Of a stretch of DNA of 64,000 nucleotides, positions 1-9,074 are shown one piece after another. Both the position numbers and the translations under genes were made by a program. Position 1 is the stretch's first letter; each line of letters opens with the position of its first letter. The stretch is from Companilactobacillus mindensis DSM 14500 (lineage in GTDB: Bacteria > Bacillota > Bacilli > Lactobacillales > Lactobacillaceae): positions 1 through 64,000 of the forward strand of contig NZ_AZEZ01000099.1 of NCBI RefSeq assembly GCF_001434275.1, in the 5' to 3' direction. Below the pieces are notes generated by a model. The model ran no database searches. It had not been told where the DNA came from and saw only the letters and a list, made by a program, of their open reading frames with translations.

Positions 1-114
1 CACTATTCAAATTTATATTATTTCAAACGTCAACTTGACAGGTGCCAACGCATTAACTTAGGAATTACGGTCTTCTTCTATTTAAAACTATTTAAAAAAC
101 AAATGATTTTTACT

Positions 115-316
115 CAAATATTATATATCCCAACTAAACAACGAAAACCCTAGCCTGGAGAGCAAAAGCTGATGGGCTCAGTAGTGGTTTAATCTTAGCT
201 AGCGTACTGTGCTGGCTTAGATTACTGCCGAGCTTGAAGACAATTTTTAAATTGGCTCCAAGTCGTGCTCACTACGTTCCAGCCCAATCAGCTTTTGATC
301 GGAAGGCGGCATATTT
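115..316. repeat. Structured intergenic repeat, subfamily A, copy A1
   Basis: This fills most of the gene-free first 339 bases. Its ends form an imperfect inverted repeat (CAAAAGCTGAT-GGGCT against AGCCC-AATCAGCTTTTG), and two further hairpins lie between them. An inverted copy at 35913-36118 matches closely, including flanking bases (CCAACTAAACAACG). It lies directly downstream of the citG stop. Nothing coding is recognisable in positions 1-339. Seen directly; its function is unknown. Confidence 0.8.
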
Positions 317-339
317 CAACCACCTCTATCTTCAATTCT

Positions 340-1152
340 TTAAATCAAAAACAAGAAAATCGTAATGATCAACAAATCGGCACTGCCACCAAGGCTGAGA
401 TCGTTCTCGTTGCAGTAACTATTCATATCATCTAAGGTTTCTCGACCTTCAGGATGACTGCAGCCACCTTCAGCCAAAATATTTTCAGCGTATTTTTGAA
501 TATTTTCTAACGATTCCAAGTTACCATGTTTAACCACATTTGAATCATACGATTCCGAGACGATGACCATCAAAGTATCCAATAAAACTGTTCCAAAATC
601 GTTGCCAAAATGAGCTTTTAAATATGGCAATGATTTTTCAAAAACAACCGGATAACCCTTTTCAGCCTCGCCACGAATGCCAGTGATACCATATTGCAGA
701 TACATTCGTTCACCATTGGTCAGTTCCCTTTTCTTATCAAGGTCCTTGAAGTCGTGTTCAGTCAAACCACGCAACATTTTCTCAACGACTTGGCGCATAT
801 TGTTTTGATCATATCCACCAGCTGCTAGTAAAATTCCCAAAGAGAAAATGGCACCTTTGTGCGTATTGGTTCCACCAGTAGCTTCATACATGGCCTTTTC
901 GGCTTCTATACCTATCGGGCGAATCGCTTTGAATAACTCAGTCAAGTCATCCCCATCAAAGTCGATTCCTGTTTGAACAAATCTCTTAAAATATGGTTGC
1001 AATGAAATGGCGCTGTCGATGAAAGTAAAAACGTCCATATCTAAATGGGTTGCGTGATCAACAGGATCAACTAACCCTGGTTTAGGTTGGACGTCTACTT
1101 CGTACAACAGAGCTTTCAGTGCAGCATTAGTTAAATGTGTACTTAATTCCAT
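340..1152 (-). CDS. citG: Triphosphoribosyl-dephospho-CoA synthase CitG
   Basis: A 270-residue protein of the CitG family, which makes the 2'-(5''-triphosphoribosyl)-3'-dephospho-CoA precursor of the citrate lyase prosthetic group from ATP and dephospho-CoA. Family motifs are visible: KPGLVDPVDHATH near residue 24, GGTNTHKGAIFSLG near 91, and GGSADLLIITIF at the C terminus. It is the last gene of the cit operon and its start overlaps the 3' end of citX by 10 bases, which suggests translational coupling. The start ATG is the only one that precedes the conserved N-terminal segment. The product acts with CitX on the acyl carrier protein CitD. Confidence 0.93.
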   Translation of the reverse strand: MELSTHLTNAALKALLYEVDVQPKPGLVDPVDHATHLDMDVFTFIDSAISLQPYFKRFVQTGIDFDGDDLTELFKAIRPIGIEAEKAMYEATGGTNTHKGAIFSLGILLAAGGYDQNNMRQVVEKMLRGLTEHDFKDLDKKRELTNGERMYLQYGITGIRGEAEKGYPVVFEKSLPYLKAHFGNDFGTVLLDTLMVIVSESYDSNVVKHGNLESLENIQKYAENILAEGGCSHPEGRETLDDMNSYCNENDLSLGGSADLLIITIFLFLI

Positions 1153-1688
1153 GAAAACTCCAAATTATTATTAATTAATTTATTTATGTATGCTTGCATT
1201 TCGGCCACGCTGTGAGTTCGACTCCGAGCACATACTTTGGCTGGCTTATCACAAATCAGACATTTGCGCTCAGGTTCCTTGAAGTCACTGCGACTCAACG
1301 GATGCAAGGTTTCATTTTTTAATATTAAAACATCAATATCAAATAGTCTACCAAATTCGTTATGATCTTCGAACTTGGTTGCGTTTTCTTTAACACTACT
1401 GGATTGTGCATCAATTATTACAAAAGCTTCTGGACCGGTAGAAACATCCCAAATCAACTGATAACTAACTGACATCCCTCTCAAAAACTGTTCCAGCCCC
1501 CACCGAAACACCGACATCAGATAGTAATTGTTCTTGATTGGTCCAGGAATATTCAATTTGGCGTTGATCAATGATTGATTGTCTTTTACTTTTTTAAAGA
1601 GCAATTTTTGTTCCATAACTCTGGCATCACGATTTTGTAACACATGAGCGATGTCTTGCTCAATACCTTCAGAAAATAAATCAATCAT
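1143..1688 (-). CDS. citX: Apo-citrate lyase phosphoribosyl-dephospho-CoA transferase CitX
   Basis: A 181-residue CitX-family holo-ACP synthase, which transfers the phosphoribosyl-dephospho-CoA group to the serine of apo-CitD. Recognisable segments are NIPGPIKNN near residue 47, STGPEAFVI near 84, and the cysteine-containing stretch CLICDKPAKVCARSRTHS near 142, typical of the family C terminus. A good ribosome site (TAGGAGTGAG) precedes the ATG. It sits 10 bases downstream of citF and overlaps citG. Here citX and citG are separate genes; in some relatives they are fused. Confidence 0.92.
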   Translation of the reverse strand: MIDLFSEGIEQDIAHVLQNRDARVMEQKLLFKKVKDNQSLINAKLNIPGPIKNNYYLMSVFRWGLEQFLRGMSVSYQLIWDVSTGPEAFVIIDAQSSSVKENATKFEDHNEFGRLFDIDVLILKNETLHPLSRSDFKEPERKCLICDKPAKVCARSRTHSVAEMQAYINKLINNNLEFSWN

Positions 1689-1698
1689 AATCTCACTC

Positions 1699-3240
1699 CT
1701 AGTCTTTAACTTGGTAAACTGTATCGATCAAACTACCATCACGGTATTCGATCAAAGCAACTGGTCTGTCAGTAAATTCAAGTGGTTCTGGTGTGCCGAC
1801 GACAGCCTCAGCACGTTTTTGAAGTTCTTCGATCGTGTAAACTGGAACACCAGGAACATTCTTCAAAGCTTCAATTAAATCTTTACGTTTAGGATTGATA
1901 GCAATACCAACTTCCGTAACAAGTACGTCGATACTGTCACCAGGTGTAACAACCGTTGTAACGTCTGGTACAACGGTAGCAATTCTACCACGGACAAGTG
2001 GAGCTGAAATGATCGTCAACTTAGCATTAGCAGCATCTTGGTGACCACCGATAGCCCCACGGAGTACACCGTCAGAACCAGTCATAACGTTGACATTGAA
2101 TTTAGTATCGATTTCAAGTGCTGACAAGATACATACGTCTAGTTGGTTAACAGCAGCACCCTTGTTGTATGGATCGGCATACCATGATGAATCTATTTCT
2201 TGTTGGTTTTCGTTGTTAGCCATGCTGGCTGCAGCGCCTTTATCGAAATCTTGTACATCCAAAATCTTACTTACAAGACCTTCTTCAAGTAGATCAACGG
2301 TTGGTTTAGTAATCCCACCCAAAGCAAATGATGCCTTGATGTTTTTTTCAAGCATTGACTTTCTAAGATAACGGCTGACAGCAAGAGCAGCACCACCGGA
2401 ACCAGTTTGGAAACTGAAACCATCTTTGAAGTATTGTGAATGTGTGATTACTTGGTTGACCATTTCGGCAATCTTTAATTCCTTAGGATCCTTAGTGAAA
2501 CGAGTTGCTCCAGAACCGATCTTGTCGGGATCACCGACTTTATCAACTTTGACAACATAGTCAACTTGAGTTTGTTTGATACTTGCTGGCGTATTTGGAT
2601 AAGGCATGATAGTGTCAGTCAACAAGACAACTTTATCAGCGTATTTGGCATCCATCAATGAGTAACCCATTGAACCAAAGACAGCGTCACCGTGAATGGC
2701 ATTGGCATTACCAACAGCATCGGCATTTGGTACACCCAAGAAAGCAACGTCAATTTTGATATCGCCATTTTCGATTGCACGAGCACGGTTACCATGCGAA
2801 CGAAGCACAACAGGATCCTTTAAACCACCGTGAGAAATGAAATCACCGAGTTCGCCACGCATACCAGATGAAGTGATATGTGAGATCGTACCAGCCTTGA
2901 TAGCTTTGATAACCATGTCGTTCATAACGTTAGTCAATGAACTTGGGGCCAAAGTTAAATCTTGGAAGCCTTCGTTGATGATTTCTTGCATGACCATGTT
3001 GAAGACAAAATCGCCTTCACGGAAGTGGTGATGGAAAGAAATTGTCATCCCATTCTTCAAACCAGTTTTTCCGATCACTTCGGGAATTGAATCAACTAAT
3101 TTATTGTCGCCTTGAGAAACTTTTACTTGGTGAGCAACATAAGTTGTTTCGGGATCACCGATTTCAGTTGTTGTAAATGGTTTGTAATTTTTATCTTTTA
3201 AAATATCGTCAGGAATTTCACGATTTACTTTATTTAGCAT
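1699..3240 (-). CDS. citF: Citrate lyase alpha subunit CitF (citrate:acetyl-ACP transferase)
   Basis: A 513-residue alpha subunit of citrate lyase, which exchanges acetyl for citryl on the acyl carrier protein. Conserved segments include [12 protein letters not shown] near residue 68, [16 protein letters not shown] near 125, [15 protein letters not shown] near 280 and [13 protein letters not shown] near 430. The ATG at 3240 is chosen because GAGGACGG precedes it and it starts the family-typical [13 protein letters not shown] longer in-frame TTG start at 3261 would lie inside citE and lacks support. The gene overlaps the citE stop by 11 bases. Length is normal for the family. Confidence 0.96.
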   Translation of the reverse strand: MLNKVNREIPDDILKDKNYKPFTTTEIGDPETTYVAHQVKVSQGDNKLVDSIPEVIGKTGLKNGMTISFHHHFREGDFVFNMVMQEIINEGFQDLTLAPSSLTNVMNDMVIKAIKAGTISHITSSGMRGELGDFISHGGLKDPVVLRSHGNRARAIENGDIKIDVAFLGVPNADAVGNANAIHGDAVFGSMGYSLMDAKYADKVVLLTDTIMPYPNTPASIKQTQVDYVVKVDKVGDPDKIGSGATRFTKDPKELKIAEMVNQVITHSQYFKDGFSFQTGSGGAALAVSRYLRKSMLEKNIKASFALGGITKPTVDLLEEGLVSKILDVQDFDKGAAASMANNENQQEIDSSWYADPYNKGAAVNQLDVCILSALEIDTKFNVNVMTGSDGVLRGAIGGHQDAANAKLTIISAPLVRGRIATVVPDVTTVVTPGDSIDVLVTEVGIAINPKRKDLIEALKNVPGVPVYTIEELQKRAEAVVGTPEPLEFTDRPVALIEYRDGSLIDTVYQVKD

Positions 3241-4132
3241 AAATATTACCGTCCTCGTCAACTAGATTTGAAGCTTTAGCTAAAGCCATAGTTCTTTGGG
3301 CACGGGCAACGACGGGCTTGTCGACCATCTTACCACGTAGAGAAATAACCCCTGAGCCTTTCTTGTGAGCTTCTTCAATGGCGTTCAAAACATCTTTGGC
3401 ATTTCTAATTTCTTTGTCGCTTGGTGCATAAATCGCATTAACTAATGGGATTTGACGAGGATTGATAACTGATTTACCGTCAAAACCAAGTTCATGAATA
3501 ATTTCTACTTCGTGATTGAAACCTTCAGTATTGTCGACATCTGAGTAGACAGTATCAAAGGCAGCAATTCCAGCAGCACGAGCACCATGCAAGATCATGT
3601 TACGGGCGAAGGAAAGTTCAGCCCCATCAGGGTATCTGTGAGTCTTCATCATTGTGACGTAATCTTCGGCACCTAAGGCAATACCGATCAAACGATCAGA
3701 TGCTTTCGCAATTGCTGGAGCATTCAAGACACCTTCAGCACTTTCGATGGCAGCCATCATGTGTGTACGGCCATTTTCAATGCCAAAGAATTTTTCAGCT
3801 TCAGCGATGACTTTTTCAGTTTCGACAACATCGTCAGGAGTTTCAGTCTTAGGCAAACGGATAACTTCAACGCCGGCTTTGACCATTGCGTAAATATCAG
3901 CCTTACCCATTTCTGTGTCGAGGCCATTGATTCTGACAACAAGTTCTGAATTGCCATAATCAACGTTTTGTAAAGCTTCAAAGACCAACATTCTAGCAGT
4001 GTCTTTTTCAGTTAACGAAACTGAATCTTCTAGATCAAACATAATTGAATCTGCTCCATAGATACCAGCATCCTTGATCATTGCTGGGTTGTTACCAGGA
4101 ACAAACATCATAGTTCTTCTCAAACGTTCCAT
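3230..4132 (-). CDS. citE: Citrate lyase beta subunit CitE (citryl-ACP lyase)
   Basis: A 300-residue HpcH/HpaI-fold lyase that cleaves citryl-ACP to oxaloacetate and acetyl-ACP, with Mg2+ as cofactor. The N terminus [12 protein letters not shown], the acidic segment [12 protein letters not shown] near residue 30, [10 protein letters not shown] near 67 and [13 protein letters not shown] near 137 are hallmark motifs. The start is the ATG at 4132, which overlaps the citD stop as TAATG and has GGGAGGT upstream. The tight overlap with citD and citF fits equimolar production of the CitDEF complex. Confidence 0.96.
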   Translation of the reverse strand: MERLRRTMMFVPGNNPAMIKDAGIYGADSIMFDLEDSVSLTEKDTARMLVFEALQNVDYGNSELVVRINGLDTEMGKADIYAMVKAGVEVIRLPKTETPDDVVETEKVIAEAEKFFGIENGRTHMMAAIESAEGVLNAPAIAKASDRLIGIALGAEDYVTMMKTHRYPDGAELSFARNMILHGARAAGIAAFDTVYSDVDNTEGFNHEVEIIHELGFDGKSVINPRQIPLVNAIYAPSDKEIRNAKDVLNAIEEAHKKGSGVISLRGKMVDKPVVARAQRTMALAKASNLVDEDGNIYAK

Positions 4133-4428
4133 TATCCAAGTACCTCCCAATTAGGTTGATTCTGTGTATCAGTAGCACGTTGAATAGCAGCAATCAAACG
4201 AGCTTTGATCGTACAATCCAAGGCTCCCTTATCGACGGCCCGAACGTTAACATCAGTGATGTCGTAATCCTTCAATAAGTCTGTGATCACCTTTCTGATC
4301 TGATTGCCAAATTGTTTTTCAACTTGTGAATCGAGATTGATCTCAACGCCTGTACCTTTTGAAAGTGTGAATTGGATGTCACTAGATTCCAAAGTTCCGG
4401 CTAGTGCTGTGTGCTTAATTTCCATCAT
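4132..4428 (-). CDS. citD: Citrate lyase gamma subunit CitD (acyl carrier protein)
   Basis: A 98-residue acyl carrier protein of citrate lyase. The segment AGTLESSDIQF near residues 10-20 holds the serine that carries the phosphoribosyl-dephospho-CoA group. Two adjacent ATG codons (4428 and 4425) follow AAGGAGG; the first is used here. The start overlaps the end of citC by 14 bases and the stop overlaps citE by one base. Length is typical (about 97 residues). Confidence 0.95.
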   Translation of the reverse strand: MMEIKHTALAGTLESSDIQFTLSKGTGVEINLDSQVEKQFGNQIRKVITDLLKDYDITDVNVRAVDKGALDCTIKARLIAAIQRATDTQNQPNWEVLG

Positions 4429-5425
4429 TGATCCTCCTTAATAGTGTCTGTAAATTATTCTTAATAAACGTAAAGGTTGTTTCAGGAACATACTTTTGAA
4501 CAGTTGTCAGGTCTTCTTTTTCGATGGCTTGGCGAACTTTGGTAGCGCTGATGATGTCGGAACCGATTGCTTTACGATCCAAAATCTCCAAGTCAACTTC
4601 GGGTGGCAAAACACTCTCCATTGATTGGTTATAAATTTCAGTCGTTGGTGAATATGGTTCGCTACCGACAAACCGTTTGTTGATATGCAAACCATTAGCA
4701 ATCCGTTTGAACACTTCAGCGTCGAGTTTGGTTTGATAAGTCGCTACGTCAGCTCGACTCTTGATGAAATAAGCCGGGAACGTGACAAAACTGACCATGT
4801 ATTGACCACCGTTGACAACTTTGACATTGGTTAAGTCTTTAATGCCAGCTTTGATCAATTCCATTCGCTCACTTGTTTTGAACAAAGAAGCATCTTGACT
4901 GACTACGAAAACATAGACGTAATCACTCACTTTACTAGCTTGTTCAATCAAATAGCGGTGTCCCAAAGTAAAGGGATTGGCATTCATCACGATAGCTGAA
5001 ATATTCTGACCGGAAACTTTTGGCAAACTGGCAATATATTGGTCGATCGAATAGTCGCCCGTTTCTAAAAGAGTCGAATATTCGGTTTGAGCGACGACTT
5101 TGAACCCTAAATATTTAAAACTCTGTTGGTACTGCGGTTTGGTAAAGACGAAGATATGAAAAATATTTTGCGTAGCCAATTCATTGATCAACGTTGAAAC
5201 TAACTTGTTGAAGGTATTGCCACCTTGAAAATCTGGGGCAATGGCCAAGTATTTAAGCACATTTTCATAGTAAGAACCCGTCGCGATCAACTGGTCTCCT
5301 TCGTAAATACCAAGGGTCTCGGTGATATCATCAAGACTCTCAATAAAAAGACCCTCAGATTGAATCAGGCCTTTCCACTGTTGGTAATAATATGGATCTT
5401 GCAAATTCAAAGTTGTTGTATCCAA
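4415..5425 (-). CDS. citC: [Citrate (pro-3S)-lyase] ligase CitC
   Basis: A 336-residue acetate:citrate lyase ligase, which acetylates the lyase thiol using ATP and so switches the enzyme on. The first ~110 residues look like a GNAT fold (GDQLIATGSYYEN, then LAIAPDFQGG). The rest is a nucleotidyltransferase domain with the HIGH-like motif NPFTLGHRYL near residue 156. I place the start at TTG 5425: AGGAG lies six bases upstream, and the codon falls just after the citP stop. The upstream in-frame TTG at 5443 lies inside citP and has no such site. Confidence 0.93.
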   Translation of the reverse strand: MDTTTLNLQDPYYYQQWKGLIQSEGLFIESLDDITETLGIYEGDQLIATGSYYENVLKYLAIAPDFQGGNTFNKLVSTLINELATQNIFHIFVFTKPQYQQSFKYLGFKVVAQTEYSTLLETGDYSIDQYIASLPKVSGQNISAIVMNANPFTLGHRYLIEQASKVSDYVYVFVVSQDASLFKTSERMELIKAGIKDLTNVKVVNGGQYMVSFVTFPAYFIKSRADVATYQTKLDAEVFKRIANGLHINKRFVGSEPYSPTTEIYNQSMESVLPPEVDLEILDRKAIGSDIISATKVRQAIEKEDLTTVQKYVPETTFTFIKNNLQTLLRRINDGN

Positions 5426-5435
5426 AGTCTCACTC

Positions 5436-6752
5436 CTAAGCAAAGAATCTCATTAGGAAAATTGATAGTGTAACGGTGATAGCACCACCTAAACGTACGG
5501 CAACTTGCGCAAATGGCATCAAGTTCATCCGATCCCCAGCAGCAAGAATTGCTAAAGCACCTGTACCACCTTGACCAGAACAACATGAAACGGCAATCGC
5601 TGTATCGACTGGGTACATATTCAACATTTTGGCACTGAAGAAAGCAGCGGCAACGATAGCTGTTACAGTAATGAAAATTGTGATCAACATTGGTACATTC
5701 GTGAAGACAGTTACTAATGACTTCCAAGGCGTCATCGCAACACCGACCCCGAACAATAGAAGTGGTGAGATACCTTTAACTGTCAAACTGTAAAGGGACT
5801 TTCCACCTTCTTGAACTGAATCAGGGATCCAGCCGAGCATCTTAGCAACCATTACGACGATCAAAAGAACGATTGGGGCTGGCAAGTGAATAACAGAATT
5901 GACGTAAACACCAAGCATGTAAAGCGTAATAGCTAAAATACCAGAAACGAGCATCTTAGTAATGTTGGCTGTATCTGACTTTGAAGAAAGGCTGCCAAGT
6001 TCATCAGCGTTCTCATCTGATTCAACCAAACGGCCATTACCAGTCAAATTGGGTTTCCAAACACCGATTTGTCTCAAGATACCGGCTTCGATAACAGCGA
6101 CTAAACTTCCTAACATAACGCATGGCAAGATTTGAGCAAAGATATCTTGTTGACCCATGGAAATAATAGCGGCATAACCTAGTGACAATGGCAAAGCACC
6201 TTCACCGACACCACCGGCCATAATTGGTGCAACAATGAAGAAGTATGACTTATAAGCTGAAAGTCCAAGTAACATGCCGACTCCCATCCCAACAACTTCA
6301 CAGATCAAAAGAACGACGATGATCCGCATACTAGCTTGAATCAAAGTCTTTCGGTTCATGGCTGAAATACTACCAACGATCAAAAGAGCAATGAAAACGG
6401 CTAGAAAATTATTATTGTTCATAAAACTGGTTACGACTTTAGTAGTACTGCTTGGTAACCAATTCATATAAACCAAGTAAGATGGTAAAAAGGTAACGAC
6501 TAAAACTTTTCCACCTAAAGAATTTAAAACAGGAATGTGTTTCCCAACTTCTTCAAGGATGAAAGAAAACAACGTCATAATTCCGATAGCACCAATCATA
6601 TCGTTGGGCATTTGGTTCGTAACTGTCAATAAAACATAAGCTACTAATAATAGTAGATAAAGTGGCATTGGTACAATTCCGATATTTAAAGCCATAAATT
6701 TCTGAAAGATATTTTTTGGTTGATCTCCATCAGGAACCGAGTTTATTTGCAT
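5436..6752 (-). CDS. citP: 2-hydroxycarboxylate family citrate/malate transporter
   Basis: A 438-residue membrane protein of the 2-hydroxycarboxylate transporter family (CitP, MaeP, CitS). Both diagnostic re-entrant loop motifs are present: GGVGEGALPLSLG near residue 185 and SGQGGTGALAILAAGDRM near 395. About eleven hydrophobic segments can be counted. GAGGGG precedes the ATG. It lies between mae and citC in the cit operon, so citrate is the likely substrate. In lactic acid bacteria such carriers often exchange citrate for lactate or act with protons; the sequence does not decide between citrate and malate. Confidence 0.9.
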   Translation of the reverse strand: MQINSVPDGDQPKNIFQKFMALNIGIVPMPLYLLLLVAYVLLTVTNQMPNDMIGAIGIMTLFSFILEEVGKHIPVLNSLGGKVLVVTFLPSYLVYMNWLPSSTTKVVTSFMNNNNFLAVFIALLIVGSISAMNRKTLIQASMRIIVVLLICEVVGMGVGMLLGLSAYKSYFFIVAPIMAGGVGEGALPLSLGYAAIISMGQQDIFAQILPCVMLGSLVAVIEAGILRQIGVWKPNLTGNGRLVESDENADELGSLSSKSDTANITKMLVSGILAITLYMLGVYVNSVIHLPAPIVLLIVVMVAKMLGWIPDSVQEGGKSLYSLTVKGISPLLLFGVGVAMTPWKSLVTVFTNVPMLITIFITVTAIVAAAFFSAKMLNMYPVDTAIAVSCCSGQGGTGALAILAAGDRMNLMPFAQVAVRLGGAITVTLSIFLMRFFA

Positions 6753-6755
6753 GAT

Positions 6756-7904
6756 TTACCCCTCATTTTTTACAAAGTTTGTAACTGCATCTGAAACGGT
6801 CTTAACAACGTTCTTATCAAAAACTCCAGGAATGATCTTTTCAGGTTTAGGATCACTGATCATTGATGCCAAACCATGTGCCACGCTAGCTTCCATTTCG
6901 GTACTGAAGTGGTCGACATGATTTTCTAGCAATCCTCTGAATAGACCTGGGAAAGCTAGGATGTTGTTTACTTGGTTAGGATGTTGTGAACTACCAGTGG
7001 CAACAACAACTGCTCCAGCTTCTTTAGCAAGTTCTGGTTCGATCTCAGGTTTTGGATTAGCAAGCGCAAAGACGATTCCTTTATCCATTGAAGCAACCAT
7101 TTCTTTAGTAACTAAACCGCCAACGGAAAGACCAACGAAGGCATCAGCACCCTTCATTGCGTCAGCTAACGTTTTGGCGTCTGATTTAAGACCAATTCTC
7201 TTCATCAAATCATATTGGTAATCATTCAAACTAGTTTCTTTACTATTGATGACACCTTTTTGGTCAACTAGAACGATATTTTTGATGCCGCTCTTGTACA
7301 ATAATTCCGCAGTAGCGAGACCAGAAGCGCCGACACCATTGATAACGACTTTCAAATCTTTAAGATCTTTGTTGACTACTTTAGCTGCATTGATCAAACC
7401 AGCTAAAACAACGATAGCTGTTCCTTCTTGATCATCGTGATAAACAGGGATGTCCAATTTTTCAGCTAACTTTTGTTCGATTTCAAAACATCTGGGAGCG
7501 GCGATATCCTCCAAGTGAATCCCTGCAAAACTCTTGCTGATATTAACAACTGTTTGGACGAATTCATCAACGTCAACTTGGTCTAAAGCCAAAGGAATCG
7601 CATTAACATTGGATAAGCGTTTGTACAATAGAGCTTTACCTTCAATAACAGGCAAGCCACCTTGAGGTCCAATATCACCTAAGCCTAAAACGGCCGAGCC
7701 ATCGGTAATGATAGCCACTAACTTACCACTGACGGTGTATTCTTGTGCTAAATCGTGGTTCTTAGCGATGATCTTACTGATTTCAGCAACGCCGGGTGTA
7801 TAAGCTTCGCCCAATTCCTCCATTGTCGATACGGGTAATTCTCCATCAATTTGAAGAACACCGGTATGATCTTTATGTATTTTTTTAACTAATTCCATAT
7901 CCAT
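6756..7904 (-). CDS. mae: Malic enzyme-like oxaloacetate decarboxylase (CitM/Mae)
   Basis: A 382-residue short-form malic enzyme. YTPGVAEISK near residue 33, TDGSAVLGLGDIGPQGG near 68, HDDQEGTAIV near 157 (metal ligands) and the dinucleotide site GVGASGLATAELL near 190 are visible. In citrate-fermenting lactic bacteria this gene (mae/citM) heads the cit operon and decarboxylates oxaloacetate to pyruvate; that role is inferred here from position and from the absence of a biotin-dependent decarboxylase in the cluster. ATG at 7904 or 7898 could start; both follow the AGAGGCGA site. Four bases separate it from citP. Confidence 0.92.
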   Translation of the reverse strand: MDMELVKKIHKDHTGVLQIDGELPVSTMEELGEAYTPGVAEISKIIAKNHDLAQEYTVSGKLVAIITDGSAVLGLGDIGPQGGLPVIEGKALLYKRLSNVNAIPLALDQVDVDEFVQTVVNISKSFAGIHLEDIAAPRCFEIEQKLAEKLDIPVYHDDQEGTAIVVLAGLINAAKVVNKDLKDLKVVINGVGASGLATAELLYKSGIKNIVLVDQKGVINSKETSLNDYQYDLMKRIGLKSDAKTLADAMKGADAFVGLSVGGLVTKEMVASMDKGIVFALANPKPEIEPELAKEAGAVVVATGSSQHPNQVNNILAFPGLFRGLLENHVDHFSTEMEASVAHGLASMISDPKPEKIIPGVFDKNVVKTVSDAVTNFVKNEG

Positions 7905-8082
7905 AGGTGTCGCCTCTTTTAAAATATTTAAAAAATATCGTTCTTATTTAACATTTTTCAATTCGTATACTACTCTATATTTTAAAAAAATGTAAATAGT
8001 TTCACAAAGTTCACAAACTTTAAAAATTGAAATCAGATGATAAATAAGGTAATTTATATATTAATAGAAGGAGAGATATATT
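7905..8082. promoter_or_regulatory. Divergent cit operon / citI promoter region
   Basis: A minus-strand promoter fits TTTACA (complement at 7991-7996), an 18-base spacer and TAGTAT (complement at 7967-7972), reading into mae. A plus-strand promoter fits TTGAAA 8027-8032, 17 bases and TAATTT 8050-8055, reading into citI. Upstream of the minus -35 lies a direct repeat, TTTCACAAA then GTTCACAAA (about 8000-8018), a candidate CitI site. The whole interval is very AT-rich, as reported for CitI operators. Promoters are judged by eye. Confidence 0.5.
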
Positions 8083-9027
8083 ATGGCTCAGGAAGAAAGC
8101 ACTTCGCTTTTAGTAGATTTGGCTCAAGACTACTATTTAAACCATTTAAATTTGGGTGAGATCTCCGCAAAGTACAATATCAGTCGTTACAAAATTTCCA
8201 AATACTTGAATGAAGCAGTCGACAAAAAAATTGTGACAATTAGTATTAGTTCACCTTTTTCACGAAGTCATGACCTTGAAAGTCGACTCAAATCAGCCTT
8301 CCCCAATCCTAATTTTTACGTTTTGAAGAATACTGAAGACATTGCTCACGAAAATGACCGCTTTTATTCCTTTTCCGCCAAATATTTACAAGATTTGATT
8401 GACGGCAAAAAAATCATCGGTTTAACTTGGGGAGACACGATCTATCACGTCATCGATTCATTCCAAACATCGGCTAAAGACAATATGGTTTTTACCCAAT
8501 TCATCGGTGAAAATGGTAAGCACAATTCACTGGCCGGTTCGATGCGCATGGTCCAAAAAGTTGCCACTCGCTACAATGGTAAATACTTAACCATCGATGC
8601 CCCACTTTACATCATTAATAAGGAAGTCAGACGGCTGCTCTCATTGGAACCAGCTATTCAACCTACTTTGGCTACCGCTCAACAATTGGATCTGATTTTC
8701 ACGAGTGTTGGAACGCTTGATTCGCTCAACAGTATCGACTCTTGGGACAGCAGTAAAAACATCTTGTTCCCTGACGTCAATCCCAATTCAATTGCGGCAT
8801 TAGTTTATGGTCGGCCAATCGACAAAAATGGTAAGTTGCTCGTCAGTCAGGAAGATGACAAAGTCTTTGGTATCAATTTCAAAAAAGTGTTAGAAGTTCC
8901 TACTAGGGTCGCTATCGTCAACGACAAGTTCAAATCATCAGCTTTAAATGCAGCTTTACAAGGCGATTACTTTACTGACGTAATTTTGAATGAACCAACA
9001 GCTAATAAAGTTTTGGCTGAATTATAA
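8083..9027 (+). CDS. citI: SorC/DeoR-family citrate operon regulator (CitI-like)
   Basis: A 314-residue SorC-family transcription factor. The N-terminal helix-turn-helix spans about residues 14-43 (LGEISAKYNISRYKISKYL). The rest is the effector-binding domain, with the family segment GKKIIGLTWGDTIYHVI near residue 108. GAAGGAGAG precedes the ATG. Divergent placement next to the cit operon matches CitI/CitR activators that respond to citrate in Weissella, Leuconostoc and lactobacilli; the effector here is inferred. A bidirectional terminator follows. Confidence 0.88.
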   Translation: MAQEESTSLLVDLAQDYYLNHLNLGEISAKYNISRYKISKYLNEAVDKKIVTISISSPFSRSHDLESRLKSAFPNPNFYVLKNTEDIAHENDRFYSFSAKYLQDLIDGKKIIGLTWGDTIYHVIDSFQTSAKDNMVFTQFIGENGKHNSLAGSMRMVQKVATRYNGKYLTIDAPLYIINKEVRRLLSLEPAIQPTLATAQQLDLIFTSVGTLDSLNSIDSWDSSKNILFPDVNPNSIAALVYGRPIDKNGKLLVSQEDDKVFGINFKKVLEVPTRVAIVNDKFKSSALNAALQGDYFTDVILNEPTANKVLAEL

Positions 9028-9039
9028 TTTTTCACAAAA

Positions 9040-9074
9040 AAACAGGCCTCGAAATTATTCGAGACCTGTTTTTA
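9040..9074. terminator. Bidirectional terminator between citI and brnQ
   Basis: Hairpin AACAGG-C-CTCG / CGAG-A-CCTGTT with a T-run on the plus side and an A-run (AAAAAAA) before it, so it can serve both convergent genes. The brnQ stop lies inside the hairpin. Confidence 0.85.

Noticed and set aside
1-114. Part of a terminator or gene end at the left edge (GGAATTACGGTC)
   Set aside because: The left half of any hairpin is not convincing within the window and no reading frame is recognisable.
5407-5727. 106-codon minus-strand frame rich in Cys (overlapping citP)
   Set aside because: It is the out-of-frame shadow of the citP 3' end.
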